Source: Niastella yeongjuensis
Lineage (GTDB): Bacteria > Bacteroidota > Bacteroidia > Chitinophagales > Chitinophagaceae
DNA: 64,000 nt
Assembly (NCBI RefSeq): GCF_900110245.1
Contig: NZ_FOCZ01000019.1
Span: forward strand, 62,001 to 126,000
Reading direction: 5' to 3'
Positions 50,889-59,251 of the stretch are shown here, piece by piece. A model generated the notes under the pieces. The model was not told where the DNA came from and ran no database searches. It worked only from the letters and a program-made list of their open reading frames with translations. How positions within the stretch are numbered: position 1 is the first letter of the stretch; every line of letters starts with the position of its first letter. Position numbers and translations under genes: made by a program.

Positions 50889-52550
50889 ATGAGCCTACAT
50901 TTTGCCGATTACCTGATCATATTGGTCTATTTCATCTTTGTTATTGGGGTTGGATTTCTTATTAAAAAGAAAATAAAATCCAGTAACGATTTCCTTACCA
51001 GCAGCCGCAGCATCCCACTTTGGATCACCAGTCTTGCTTTTATCTCCGCTAACCTGGGTGCACAGGAAGTGATCGGTATGGTTGCCTCCGGTGCCAAATA
51101 CGGTATTATGACCGTACACTTCTATTGGGTAGGCGCCATCTTCGCCATGGTTTTCCTGGGTGTTTTTATGATGCCTTTTTATTATGGAAGCCGTGCCCGC
51201 AGTGTACCTGAATACCTTTCCCTTCGCTTCGATGAAAAAACACGGGGCCTGAATGCCATCTCCTTTGCAGTTATGACGGTTTTTTCGTCGGGTATTTCTT
51301 TATATGCTCTGGCCAAGTTAATGGAAACCATTCTGCATTGGGATTTCGATATTTCTATTTGGGTATCGGCCGGCATTGTAATGGTGTATACCTTCCTGGG
51401 TGGACTGACCAGCGCAGTATATAATGAAGTATTACAGTTCTTCCTCATAGTACTGGGTTTGTCGCCACTGGTTATCATCGCGCTGCAGGACGCAGGCGGC
51501 TGGGACAATATAAAAGCCCTGCTGCAACCTGAAATGACACATGCCTGGAAATACATGGGTAACGCCAACGATAATCCGATGGGACTGCATTTTATGTCAC
51601 TGATCTTTGGGCTGGGTTTTGTAATGTCGTTTGGGTACTGGTGTACCGATTTCCTGGTGGTGCAACGGGCTATGATCGCAAAGAACATGGGCGATGCACA
51701 ACGCACACCCATTATTGCCGCCATTCCCAAAATGATGATGCCCCTGATAGTAGTATTACCCGGCATCATTGCCATTACTTTAATGCAACCGGCGTTGTTG
51801 TCAAAGGGATACCATATTCCCACCGCTGCCAATGGCGAACTCGATTATACCATGACCCTCCCTTCATTGATTGCGCACTACTACCCCACCGGCATTCTGG
51901 GTGTGGGCATCACGGCGCTGATCGCGTCCTTTATGAGCGGTATGGCTGGTAATGTAACTGCGTTTAACTCGGTTTTTACCTTCGATATTTATCAATCCTA
52001 TTTTGTAAAGAACAAAAGCGACCGGCATTATCTGTTGGTTGGTAAAGGTGTTACAGTGGTAGGCATTCTTATTTCCATTGTTACGGCCTACATTGCCAAA
52101 AGCTTTAATAATATCAACGATTTTCTGCAACTGGTGTTTGGTTTTGTGAATGGCCCCCTGTTTGCCACGTTTCTGCTTGGTATGTTCTGGAAACGCGCAA
52201 CCGGCCATGGCGCGTTCTGGGGATTGGTAGCCGGAACCGCTGCTGCTGCCATTACACATGGTGTTACGGTTGCGGAAGGTAAAGGCGGCTGGATTGCCCC
52301 CTTATATACCATCAAAAGCGGCATGGGCCAGGCGTTTATTGTTGCCGCCATTTCCTGGATCTTCAATTTCTTTACAACGATCTTCGTAAGCCTGGTAACC
52401 AAACCCAAACCAGATGAACAATTAAAAGGATTGGTGTACTCACTCACAGAAAAACCCAAATACCACCAGCAAAAGTGGTATTTGCGGGTGGTGCCATTGG
52501 GTTTGCTGCTGTTGGCCATCACTATTCTGCTGAATTTTATTTTCTTCTAA
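50889..52550 (+). CDS. Sodium:solute symporter (SSS family), probably for inositol
   Basis: With the ATG at 50889 (MSLHFADYLIILVY), the protein of about 553 aa has some 13-14 membrane segments and SSS motifs: SSNDFLTSSRSIPLWITSLAFISANLGAQEVIG split over helices 1-2, RARSVPEYLSLRFDEKTR, YTFLGGLTSAVYNE and FMSGMAGNVTAFNSVFTFD. Family knowledge: sodium-driven uptake of sugars, inositol or organic acids; the N-terminal third resembles the SGLT/SMIT branch. The inositol assignment comes from the neighbours MIOX and LacI. A small membrane protein gene starts 15 bp after its stop. Confidence 0.9.
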   Translation: MSLHFADYLIILVYFIFVIGVGFLIKKKIKSSNDFLTSSRSIPLWITSLAFISANLGAQEVIGMVASGAKYGIMTVHFYWVGAIFAMVFLGVFMMPFYYGSRARSVPEYLSLRFDEKTRGLNAISFAVMTVFSSGISLYALAKLMETILHWDFDISIWVSAGIVMVYTFLGGLTSAVYNEVLQFFLIVLGLSPLVIIALQDAGGWDNIKALLQPEMTHAWKYMGNANDNPMGLHFMSLIFGLGFVMSFGYWCTDFLVVQRAMIAKNMGDAQRTPIIAAIPKMMMPLIVVLPGIIAITLMQPALLSKGYHIPTAANGELDYTMTLPSLIAHYYPTGILGVGITALIASFMSGMAGNVTAFNSVFTFDIYQSYFVKNKSDRHYLLVGKGVTVVGILISIVTAYIAKSFNNINDFLQLVFGFVNGPLFATFLLGMFWKRATGHGAFWGLVAGTAAAAITHGVTVAEGKGGWIAPLYTIKSGMGQAFIVAAISWIFNFFTTIFVSLVTKPKPDEQLKGLVYSLTEKPKYHQQKWYLRVVPLGLLLLAITILLNFIFF

Positions 52551-52565
52551 CTAAACATTGCTGCC

Positions 52566-52754
52566 ATGTTAAAAAAATTAAACGATCTGCAATTTGTCAT
52601 AGGCCTGTTCTTTTCCGTTGTATCGGTGATCCTGTTACTGAATGTACTGTTAGGCAATCACGGGGATAGTAACCTGAATATTTACACAGGAACATGCTTT
52701 CTTGTTTTTGGATTGGCGATGATGCTGATAAGAGGAAAAGGCAATGGGCAATAG
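52566..52754 (+). CDS. Small two-helix membrane protein, 62 aa
   Basis: The protein has two hydrophobic segments (about 9-28, FVIGLFFSVVSVILLLNVLL; about 40-54, GTCFLVFGLAMMLI) joined by a short polar loop (GNHGDSNLNIY). It begins 15 bp after the symporter stop on the same strand, so it is probably co-transcribed and may be an accessory to the symporter. The last codons (Gly-Asn-Gly-Gln-stop) are formed by a GGCAATG heptad repeat that supplies the TAG, so the original C-terminus may have been altered by the array. Confidence 0.7.
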   Translation: MLKKLNDLQFVIGLFFSVVSVILLLNVLLGNHGDSNLNIYTGTCFLVFGLAMMLIRGKGNGQ

Positions 52755-52795
52755 GCAATGGGCCCTCCTACTCCGCCGGCTAGCGGATTCGGCGG
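52740..52795. repeat. GGCAATR heptad array plus GC-rich hairpin
   Basis: GGCAATG, GGCAATA, GGCAATG (52740-52760) overlap the end of the small membrane protein gene. A hairpin CCGCCG/CGGCGG (52773-52778 with 52790-52795) follows before the convergent haloperoxidase-like gene. Confidence 0.7.
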
Positions 52796-52814
52796 GCGAA
52801 GCAATAAAGACCTG

Positions 52815-54197
52815 TTAAGGCTTTAAAGGCTTAACACCAGCCGATTTTAATCTGCTAACGATAAACGCGGCCAGTTGCTTACCCTGTTGTTCTCCATTCT
52901 CGATGGCATCACGGTAATGGATGCCGCCATACAACCGGGAGATGGCAGCTTCCGCAGCAGCATGCCGGAAGGACGCAAATGAACGGGCAGGAATTTCAAA
53001 CAATTCTTCTGAGTTGTCGGTAAATGACAATTGATTGCCCAACAAATACGTGAGCACTTCTGCCGCAGCGGTCGACACCACACTGTGCCCGCTGGTATAT
53101 TCGGGGAATGGCGGTGTTTGCAACAAGGGTTGCCATTTTATGTCGATGTAACGATTGATATACGTCTCCGGCCTGATGCGGTTCGACCGGTATTTTTCAT
53201 CCCAGCAACTGATAAAGGCATCCATGATGGTGATGCCCGTTAGCATTTGCACTGTAATGGTCTCGGTAAAATTCAAATTCGCTTTTTGCGCAGCAATGGC
53301 CGCTATGTTCATCCAGTGGCCACCCGGACTGATCTTTTTAAACCCGATTGACATATGCCCCGAGGTAGCCACTACAAAAGGATTACAATCCCAGAAAGAT
53401 GCCATGTTCAATTGTTCGGGTGTTGGCTTTATAGATACAGCATACACTTCCTTTGCCAGGCGATAAAAATCGCTGGTGCTGTCTTTACTAAAGGTAACCG
53501 GTGGCAAGGGCGTAAACTGGTTACAGGAATCGATCACCAGCGGGCGAATGCTTTTCCAGTTGGGTTCTACTGCTTCCATATAAGCAGGTGGCGTTGGGTA
53601 CCAATACGCATCGCCTTTTACCGGCGTATATCGTAATTGCGCACTTAACTTTCCATACCGGTCAGCTTTTGAATATTCTACTATGCGGGCAGCCAGGTAA
53701 TTGGCCACTGCAACCGAACTGTCAATAATGGGCCGGGACAGTTTTGCCTTTTGTTGTTCGGCAATAAACCGGTCTTCTTCATCCTGCAACTGATAACCTG
53801 ATGGCAATAACAACCTGCCTGTTTCCATAATACAATAAATGGCGGCAATATGCTGATCGTACTGTTTTTGCTGCGTAGTGATGGTTGGCCGTTTGTATTC
53901 TTTCAGAAAATTGCTCAGGGGTATTACCGAAGGATCGGATTGAGACATGATCTCATAAGCACCCAGCATACAATAGGCATAATACCGCGCTGCCGCCGGC
54001 GGGTTCACCACATCGTGCATCATTACTTTTGACAATGAAAACACCGCCGGTTGCAAATAACGGTTAAAGGCCGCCCCTTCCCTTTGCACACGACTGGTTT
54101 TAACAGCCATGGTTTGCGCTACTGCCTGTTGACAAAGCACACTCATAAACAATGAAAGGATGCAGGGGAGTATTTTATGAAGGTTTCTAAATGGCAT
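52815..54197 (-). CDS. Vanadium-haloperoxidase-like PAP2 protein
   Basis: The 460-aa protein has a signal peptide (cleavage near AVAQ) and an all-helical body with the PAP2/vanadium haloperoxidase motifs KYRSNRIRPE (336-345), PEYTSGHS (365-372, with Gly370 and His371) and AISRLYGGIHYRDA (Arg421 and His427). These match the vanadate/phosphate-binding Lys/Arg, SGH and Arg...His sets. Family knowledge: members either halogenate with peroxide or act as phosphatases; sequence alone does not decide. It starts 1 bp after the stop of the FG-GAP/ASPIC gene and is likely translationally coupled to it. It is secreted or periplasmic. Confidence 0.85.
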   Translation of the reverse strand: MPFRNLHKILPCILSLFMSVLCQQAVAQTMAVKTSRVQREGAAFNRYLQPAVFSLSKVMMHDVVNPPAAARYYAYCMLGAYEIMSQSDPSVIPLSNFLKEYKRPTITTQQKQYDQHIAAIYCIMETGRLLLPSGYQLQDEEDRFIAEQQKAKLSRPIIDSSVAVANYLAARIVEYSKADRYGKLSAQLRYTPVKGDAYWYPTPPAYMEAVEPNWKSIRPLVIDSCNQFTPLPPVTFSKDSTSDFYRLAKEVYAVSIKPTPEQLNMASFWDCNPFVVATSGHMSIGFKKISPGGHWMNIAAIAAQKANLNFTETITVQMLTGITIMDAFISCWDEKYRSNRIRPETYINRYIDIKWQPLLQTPPFPEYTSGHSVVSTAAAEVLTYLLGNQLSFTDNSEELFEIPARSFASFRHAAAEAAISRLYGGIHYRDAIENGEQQGKQLAAFIVSRLKSAGVKPLKP

Positions 54198-54198
54198 G

Positions 54199-57100
54199 TT
54201 ACTGTACTTTATAAAATTGCAGGGCGCTGTTACACACGCCTGCTATTATAAATTTTGTCTTATTTGTTTTTAATTCCACGGCAGCCTTTACATCGCCTTT
54301 TATATTTAGACCCGATTGAGGCTGATTGATGTAGGTGAAATTCCCGCTGCCATCGCCGGTGAGCAAACAACCATAACCGGCATCGATACAGCCGATCTTT
54401 AACCGGTTATCGGAATGATTGCCCAGCAATAACAGATCTTTTTTCCCATCGCCATTAAAATCATCGGCAATGATGTTGGTCACTACCGAAAACTGGGCCT
54501 GCATAGGCAATGCAACCGGCACGAATTTTCCATTTTTATTCAGGAATGCCATGCTGCGGGTTTCTGTGACCTGCAAGCGGCTGGCTTTGTCCAGTTCTTC
54601 TTTCGTAAAAATATCGTTAATGGTAGCCGTAGAATAAGCCGTGTAGGTAGTGAATCTTTTTCGCATGGGGTAGATCTGTTCGTTCAGTTCATCGCGGCTT
54701 ACAAACGGAAAACTTTCGCCCTGAATGTAATAAGTAAAGAAGGGATCAATGGAACCATTGTTATCGAAATCGGCATAATACAATACGCCGGGTTCTTTTT
54801 CCGATACATGTAAACAGGAATTCAACCCCAGGTTACCGGCAATGATGTCGTCGTACCCGTCCTGGTCCAAATCAGTGATCTGTAAGGTAAACCAAAAGCC
54901 ATTGGCTGTTTTATCGAAATAGGTACCGGTTTTATCTACAAACCCTGAGGCGGTGTTCATAAAAACGGTCAGTGGCATAAACTCGCCGCACATCACCAGG
55001 TCTTTGCGTCCATCTTTATCAAGGTCTACCCATTGTGCATCGGTAACCATCCCAACATTCGAAAAGGGCACATTGGCTGCTGTAAACTGCCCCTTGCCAC
55101 CGTTTACCAATAAAAAAGAAGTTGGCGCCAGGGGATAGCGGCCGGGTATAACCCTGCCCCCTACAAATAAATCCATATCTCCATCACCGTCGAAGTCGCA
55201 AGGCCGCACACACGATTTACTGTTAGCGGCAACGCCGGGCATTCCACCCAGGGCTGATGTAAACTTTCCGTGGCCATCGTTTATATACAATTCATCCTGC
55301 AAGGCCCCGCTGGCCGGTTCATACAACCCATATCCGCCTTTGGCTATGTACAGGTCCTGGTCGCCATCACCATCTACATCAACAAAAGCCGCTGCCGCAA
55401 TGGAGGAGGTGTTCTCATCCCCGATGTTACAATCAGGCATTTCATAAAACGATCCTTTTGCATTCTGCACATAAATGCGGCCCGGTTTGCTTTTATCACC
55501 GCTTATAAACAGGTCTTCGAGCCCGTCTTTATTGACATCGCCTTTTGCTATTACCGGACCACATTTTGAATACATGAACAACATCAGCAACTGGCGTTTA
55601 AAATCATTTTCGCTGGCATCGGTATGGGTATAGGTAAATAATTTATCAGTAGGTGTAAAGATGGTCTTACCGGCATACACCGGATCATCATCGATGTCTG
55701 GTTTTGGCTGATCGTAGTTGATGGTGAGTTGTTGGTTGGCGGTTACATTTGTCAGCCATTGCACCGTACGGTCGGGCCAAACGATCTTTATAGAATCGAT
55801 CCTGTTGGTACTGTCGGTTCCAAAATGCAAACGGGTAGTAACGCATGACAAATATCCGCGAACAGGATTCAATTCCTGGTATTGTACGCCATGGCGATCA
55901 TATACATATACTTTGGCGCCAATGGCAAACAAGTTTGGCTTTTTGTAATGGAGAATAAGGGAAAGATAACCGTTCTTCAGGCGCTCCCGCGCGGTGTTCC
56001 TGTACACAAACGCATTTTCATTTATGTTATTGATCACCAGATCAAGGTCACCATCGTTATCCAGGTCTGCATATACCGCACCCGATGATACGGACGGCTT
56101 ATCCATTCCCCATGCCTGCTGCTGGTTAGAGAACGTACAATTGTGGTTATTCCGGAATATATAATTTATAACAGAAGTGGAGGGCATTGCACGAATGAGG
56201 TCCATCAGCAACACCGGTTCACGGTCCACCGCTTTCTTCACCTTGTAATCGCCCCAATATCGCAAAAAGTCTTTGTTGGTATAGTCGCGGAAATAACCGT
56301 TGGTGATGAACAGGTCTTTGTAGCCATCGTTGTCATAATCGGCCAGCAGGGGGCACCAGCTCCAGTCCGTGTTGGAGACGCCAGCCAGTTGACCGATCTC
56401 TGAAAATGTTTGCTCACCAGACTTTCCCCGGCCATTGTTTAGTTGCAGCATATTGCGCATATACTGCGGGTTTAAACCCTGGTTTACCATCAATGAAAAA
56501 GATTCATAGTTTTCCTGCAACTGTAATAATTTCTGCCGCCGGTTGTCTTCGGGCAACATATCGAGCGTAATGATATCAGGCAGCGCATCGTTGTTAAAAT
56601 CGGCGATATCAACCCCCATGGAAAATTGCGACAGGTAGCGCAGGCTTTTATCTGCCATATTGGTAAATGTGCCGTTGCCATTGTTGATGTACATATAATC
56701 GGGCTCGTTGTAATCGTTGGTGACATATACATCCTGCCAGCCGTCTTTATTGATATCGGCAATGGCTATTCCCAATCCAAACGTCAGGGGGTTTTGTCTG
56801 ATACCTGCCTTTTTCGAAACATCTACAAAATGGTTGTTCTGGTTTTCGTAGAGTTTGTCGCCAGCCAGTTCATCCACGTCATCGCGATACCGGGCCAGCT
56901 CCATATTATCGATCTTTTTTACGCTGTGGTTCAACAGGAACAGATCGAGATCACCATCGTTGTCATAATCAAAAAATGCAGCCTGGGTACCGTAGCTTTT
57001 ATCATCTACGCCGTAGGCGGCCGCTTCTTCCTTAAAGGTGCCATTGCCCTGGTTAATGAAGAGCTGGTTCCGGCGCATGTCATCAGAAACCTTCCCGGAA

Positions 57101-57498
57101 TAACAAACATAAATATCCAGCCAGCCATCGCCGTTTACATCGGCCATGGTAACACCGGTTTTCCAGCCACCGGGTCTTCCCGCTAAGTCCCTTCCTGCTT
57201 CTTTGGTAATATCTTTAAACTGCAGATTACCGGTATTCTGAAAAAGTTTGTTCTCCCCCATGTTCGATACCAGGAAAATATCTTCAAGCCCATCATTATT
57301 GATATCCCCTACGGCCACGCCGCCACCATTATAAAAATATTCGTAGGCCAGCACATTCTGGTGCTCGCTTTCGTTGATGTGGTTCTCGAATTTGAGGTTG
57401 GTTTGTCTGGGGTTTAGTAGTTCGAACAATGGAGTCTGAGCCTCGGCGCTTATCAGGGCAAATTGCATTAATGTGATATGAATGACCAATCGTTTCAT
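54199..57498 (-). CDS. FG-GAP/VCBS repeat protein with ASPIC/UnbV domain (CRTAC1-like)
   Basis: The protein of about 1099 aa has a signal peptide and two sets of FG-GAP/VCBS calcium-binding propeller repeats (DINNDGLEDIFLVSN, DVNGDGWLDIYVCYS, DFDGDGDMDLFVGGR and others). An ASPIC/UnbV domain separates them (GYLSCVTTRLHFGTDSTNRIDSIKIVWPD), about residues 540-610. Family knowledge: such proteins are secreted and form beta-propellers; their biochemical role is largely unknown. It lies after SusC and SusD on the minus strand and overlaps functionally with the haloperoxidase-like gene 1 bp downstream. A long hairpin (57517-57575) separates it from SusD. Confidence 0.9.
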   Translation of the reverse strand: MKRLVIHITLMQFALISAEAQTPLFELLNPRQTNLKFENHINESEHQNVLAYEYFYNGGGVAVGDINNDGLEDIFLVSNMGENKLFQNTGNLQFKDITKEAGRDLAGRPGGWKTGVTMADVNGDGWLDIYVCYSGKVSDDMRRNQLFINQGNGTFKEEAAAYGVDDKSYGTQAAFFDYDNDGDLDLFLLNHSVKKIDNMELARYRDDVDELAGDKLYENQNNHFVDVSKKAGIRQNPLTFGLGIAIADINKDGWQDVYVTNDYNEPDYMYINNGNGTFTNMADKSLRYLSQFSMGVDIADFNNDALPDIITLDMLPEDNRRQKLLQLQENYESFSLMVNQGLNPQYMRNMLQLNNGRGKSGEQTFSEIGQLAGVSNTDWSWCPLLADYDNDGYKDLFITNGYFRDYTNKDFLRYWGDYKVKKAVDREPVLLMDLIRAMPSTSVINYIFRNNHNCTFSNQQQAWGMDKPSVSSGAVYADLDNDGDLDLVINNINENAFVYRNTARERLKNGYLSLILHYKKPNLFAIGAKVYVYDRHGVQYQELNPVRGYLSCVTTRLHFGTDSTNRIDSIKIVWPDRTVQWLTNVTANQQLTINYDQPKPDIDDDPVYAGKTIFTPTDKLFTYTHTDASENDFKRQLLMLFMYSKCGPVIAKGDVNKDGLEDLFISGDKSKPGRIYVQNAKGSFYEMPDCNIGDENTSSIAAAAFVDVDGDGDQDLYIAKGGYGLYEPASGALQDELYINDGHGKFTSALGGMPGVAANSKSCVRPCDFDGDGDMDLFVGGRVIPGRYPLAPTSFLLVNGGKGQFTAANVPFSNVGMVTDAQWVDLDKDGRKDLVMCGEFMPLTVFMNTASGFVDKTGTYFDKTANGFWFTLQITDLDQDGYDDIIAGNLGLNSCLHVSEKEPGVLYYADFDNNGSIDPFFTYYIQGESFPFVSRDELNEQIYPMRKRFTTYTAYSTATINDIFTKEELDKASRLQVTETRSMAFLNKNGKFVPVALPMQAQFSVVTNIIADDFNGDGKKDLLLLGNHSDNRLKIGCIDAGYGCLLTGDGSGNFTYINQPQSGLNIKGDVKAAVELKTNKTKFIIAGVCNSALQFYKVQ

Positions 57499-57516
57499 AA
57501 GCATAAAGAATATGAA

Positions 57517-57575
57517 GTACGAAGTAGGAAGTAAGAAGGGCCTGACTCACCAACTTCTTGCTTCCTACTTCGTAC
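57517..57575. repeat. Long hairpin made of inverted heptads inside the SusC/SusD operon
   Basis: GTACGAAGTAGGAAGTAAGA... (57517-57538) is inverted at 57554-57575 with 21 of 22 positions matching and a 15-bp centre. Each arm shows a 7-bp period (units of type nGAAGTA). It lies between SusD and the FG-GAP gene in one transcription direction. Confidence 0.85.
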
Positions 57576-57620
57576 CCTTTAGTATAAACATGCTGACTTA
57601 TAAACATTAATCAACCTGCC

Positions 57621-59240
57621 TCACTTGTCCCACCAGGTGCGTGACAACCAATCGTCCCCGCCATTTAAATTACTTACGCCAATTCTATAATTGGCCGGGT
57701 TGGCGGTCGATTCTGTTGTGGGGTACAGTTGCCTTCTGGGAATCTGGCCTTTTGAAAAATTACCTACATACATAACGGGTGTCAGCACAGGATAGCCTGA
57801 CCTTTTCCAGTTGTTCCAGGCTTCTACGAAATTCATAAGAATACCGGTGGTTGCCCAGTACTGTTCATTGATCATCTTCAGGGAAGCTGTTTGGGAAGTT
57901 ACATTCAACGGATTGGCTGCAGCATAGGCAGCGGCATCGGCAGCGTTAATAACCGCATCGGCACCAAAAGGAGCCAATGACTGTAAAGCGGCAGAAACGC
58001 CATTTGCGTAATGTACTGCTGCGGTAGTAGCCCCCACATTCCAGCCTCTTGCTTTTGCTTCGGCCAACAGCAGTTCCGATTCCGCATACGTTAATATAAA
58101 TTGTGGGCTATTCAAATTAGTATAAATGGCCGCACGTGGCCGGCTGTATTTTCCAATAGGCGTGAAGTTGTCGCCACTACCAGTTCCACCCGGGTAACCA
58201 GTCGAATTCTTGATATCAGTTGCACCCCCATTGAGGTCGTAGCCATTAGGCTGGCCCATTTGTTTGGAATAGGTATTATCTCCTGTTATTACCAATGGGT
58301 CGCTGTTGGCTTTTAACCCGGTATCTGGTATTTCTGCAATTTTTGTTACCCGCGGATCATTGGTTGATTTTAAATAGTCCATGAGGGTTTTGCTCCAGCG
58401 AACCGAATAAAAATCGGCCGGGGTGATCAGGGCCCGGGAGTTCTCGCTGCGATAGCCATTGGTATTATCACCTTTTATCCAGGCATCTTCCCCAACAGCT
58501 GACAAGGTTCCACCAGCCGCGGCCTTCTCCGCATACTTTTGTGCAGTGGCAATATCTGCTTTTGTCATTCGCATGGCTACCCTTAGCATCAATGAATAAC
58601 CAAACTTTTTCCATTTTGCCACATCACCTGCATAGGGGAACAGGTCAGCCGCCGGTTTCGCTTTTGTTGCATCGAATGCTGTCAGTGCCCCGTCGAGGTC
58701 ACTCAGCATGGAATTATATATATCCTGTTGTTTATCATATACAGGTGTTGTTACATTGTTAGCAGCCTGTAAAGCCTGTGAATAAGGAACATCGCCATAC
58801 AGGTCCGTGATGTATTGCATGCACAATACTTTCATTACCGTAGCAGCACTCACCACGTTTACCTTGTCGGGAAGAGCGCCATAATTCTTTATGATCTCCT
58901 GTGCCAGCCGGGCTCCTTTATAACCCAGATCAAATCCACGGCCTGAATAATCGTTGGTATTACTTGATGTCACATATTTATCCATATTGCTGTAATAAAC
59001 GGCAGCACCTGATGTGGTGGAAGCGAAGATCTGTGCCCAACCGCTCTGAAACAGGATAGAGCCATTATATCCGGTTATTCCATTTATATAATTGTATTGA
59101 CTGCCCGATAAAAAATAATCGGAATTGAAATTGGTGGGTGGGGTTTGGGTAGGGTCAGTGTTTATATCTTCAAAATCTTTGGTACAAGCCGTTACCAGCA
59201 TCACTACCCCCAAACTTATATATAGAAGTGCTTTTTTCAT
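57621..59240 (-). CDS. SusD/RagB family lipoprotein (SusD-like_2 type, third pair)
   Basis: The 539-aa protein has a lipobox (MLVTAC, Cys19), then CTKDFEDINTDPTQTPPTNF, typical of the SusD-like_2 subfamily, the helices VMKVLCMQYITDLYGDVPYSQAL, and the end QFILTYAESELLLAEAKARGW...WNNWKRSGYPVLTP. Family knowledge: cell-surface partner of SusC. It follows SusC by 11 bp. The downstream FG-GAP and haloperoxidase-like genes suggest this system handles something other than a plain polysaccharide, but the ligand cannot be inferred. Confidence 0.95.
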   Translation of the reverse strand: MKKALLYISLGVVMLVTACTKDFEDINTDPTQTPPTNFNSDYFLSGSQYNYINGITGYNGSILFQSGWAQIFASTTSGAAVYYSNMDKYVTSSNTNDYSGRGFDLGYKGARLAQEIIKNYGALPDKVNVVSAATVMKVLCMQYITDLYGDVPYSQALQAANNVTTPVYDKQQDIYNSMLSDLDGALTAFDATKAKPAADLFPYAGDVAKWKKFGYSLMLRVAMRMTKADIATAQKYAEKAAAGGTLSAVGEDAWIKGDNTNGYRSENSRALITPADFYSVRWSKTLMDYLKSTNDPRVTKIAEIPDTGLKANSDPLVITGDNTYSKQMGQPNGYDLNGGATDIKNSTGYPGGTGSGDNFTPIGKYSRPRAAIYTNLNSPQFILTYAESELLLAEAKARGWNVGATTAAVHYANGVSAALQSLAPFGADAVINAADAAAYAAANPLNVTSQTASLKMINEQYWATTGILMNFVEAWNNWKRSGYPVLTPVMYVGNFSKGQIPRRQLYPTTESTANPANYRIGVSNLNGGDDWLSRTWWDK

Positions 59241-59251
59241 CTGACTAATTT

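Noticed and set aside
52773-52795. GC-rich hairpin as a terminator for the haloperoxidase-like gene
   Set aside because: There is no T-run on either strand; it is listed only as part of the repeat feature.
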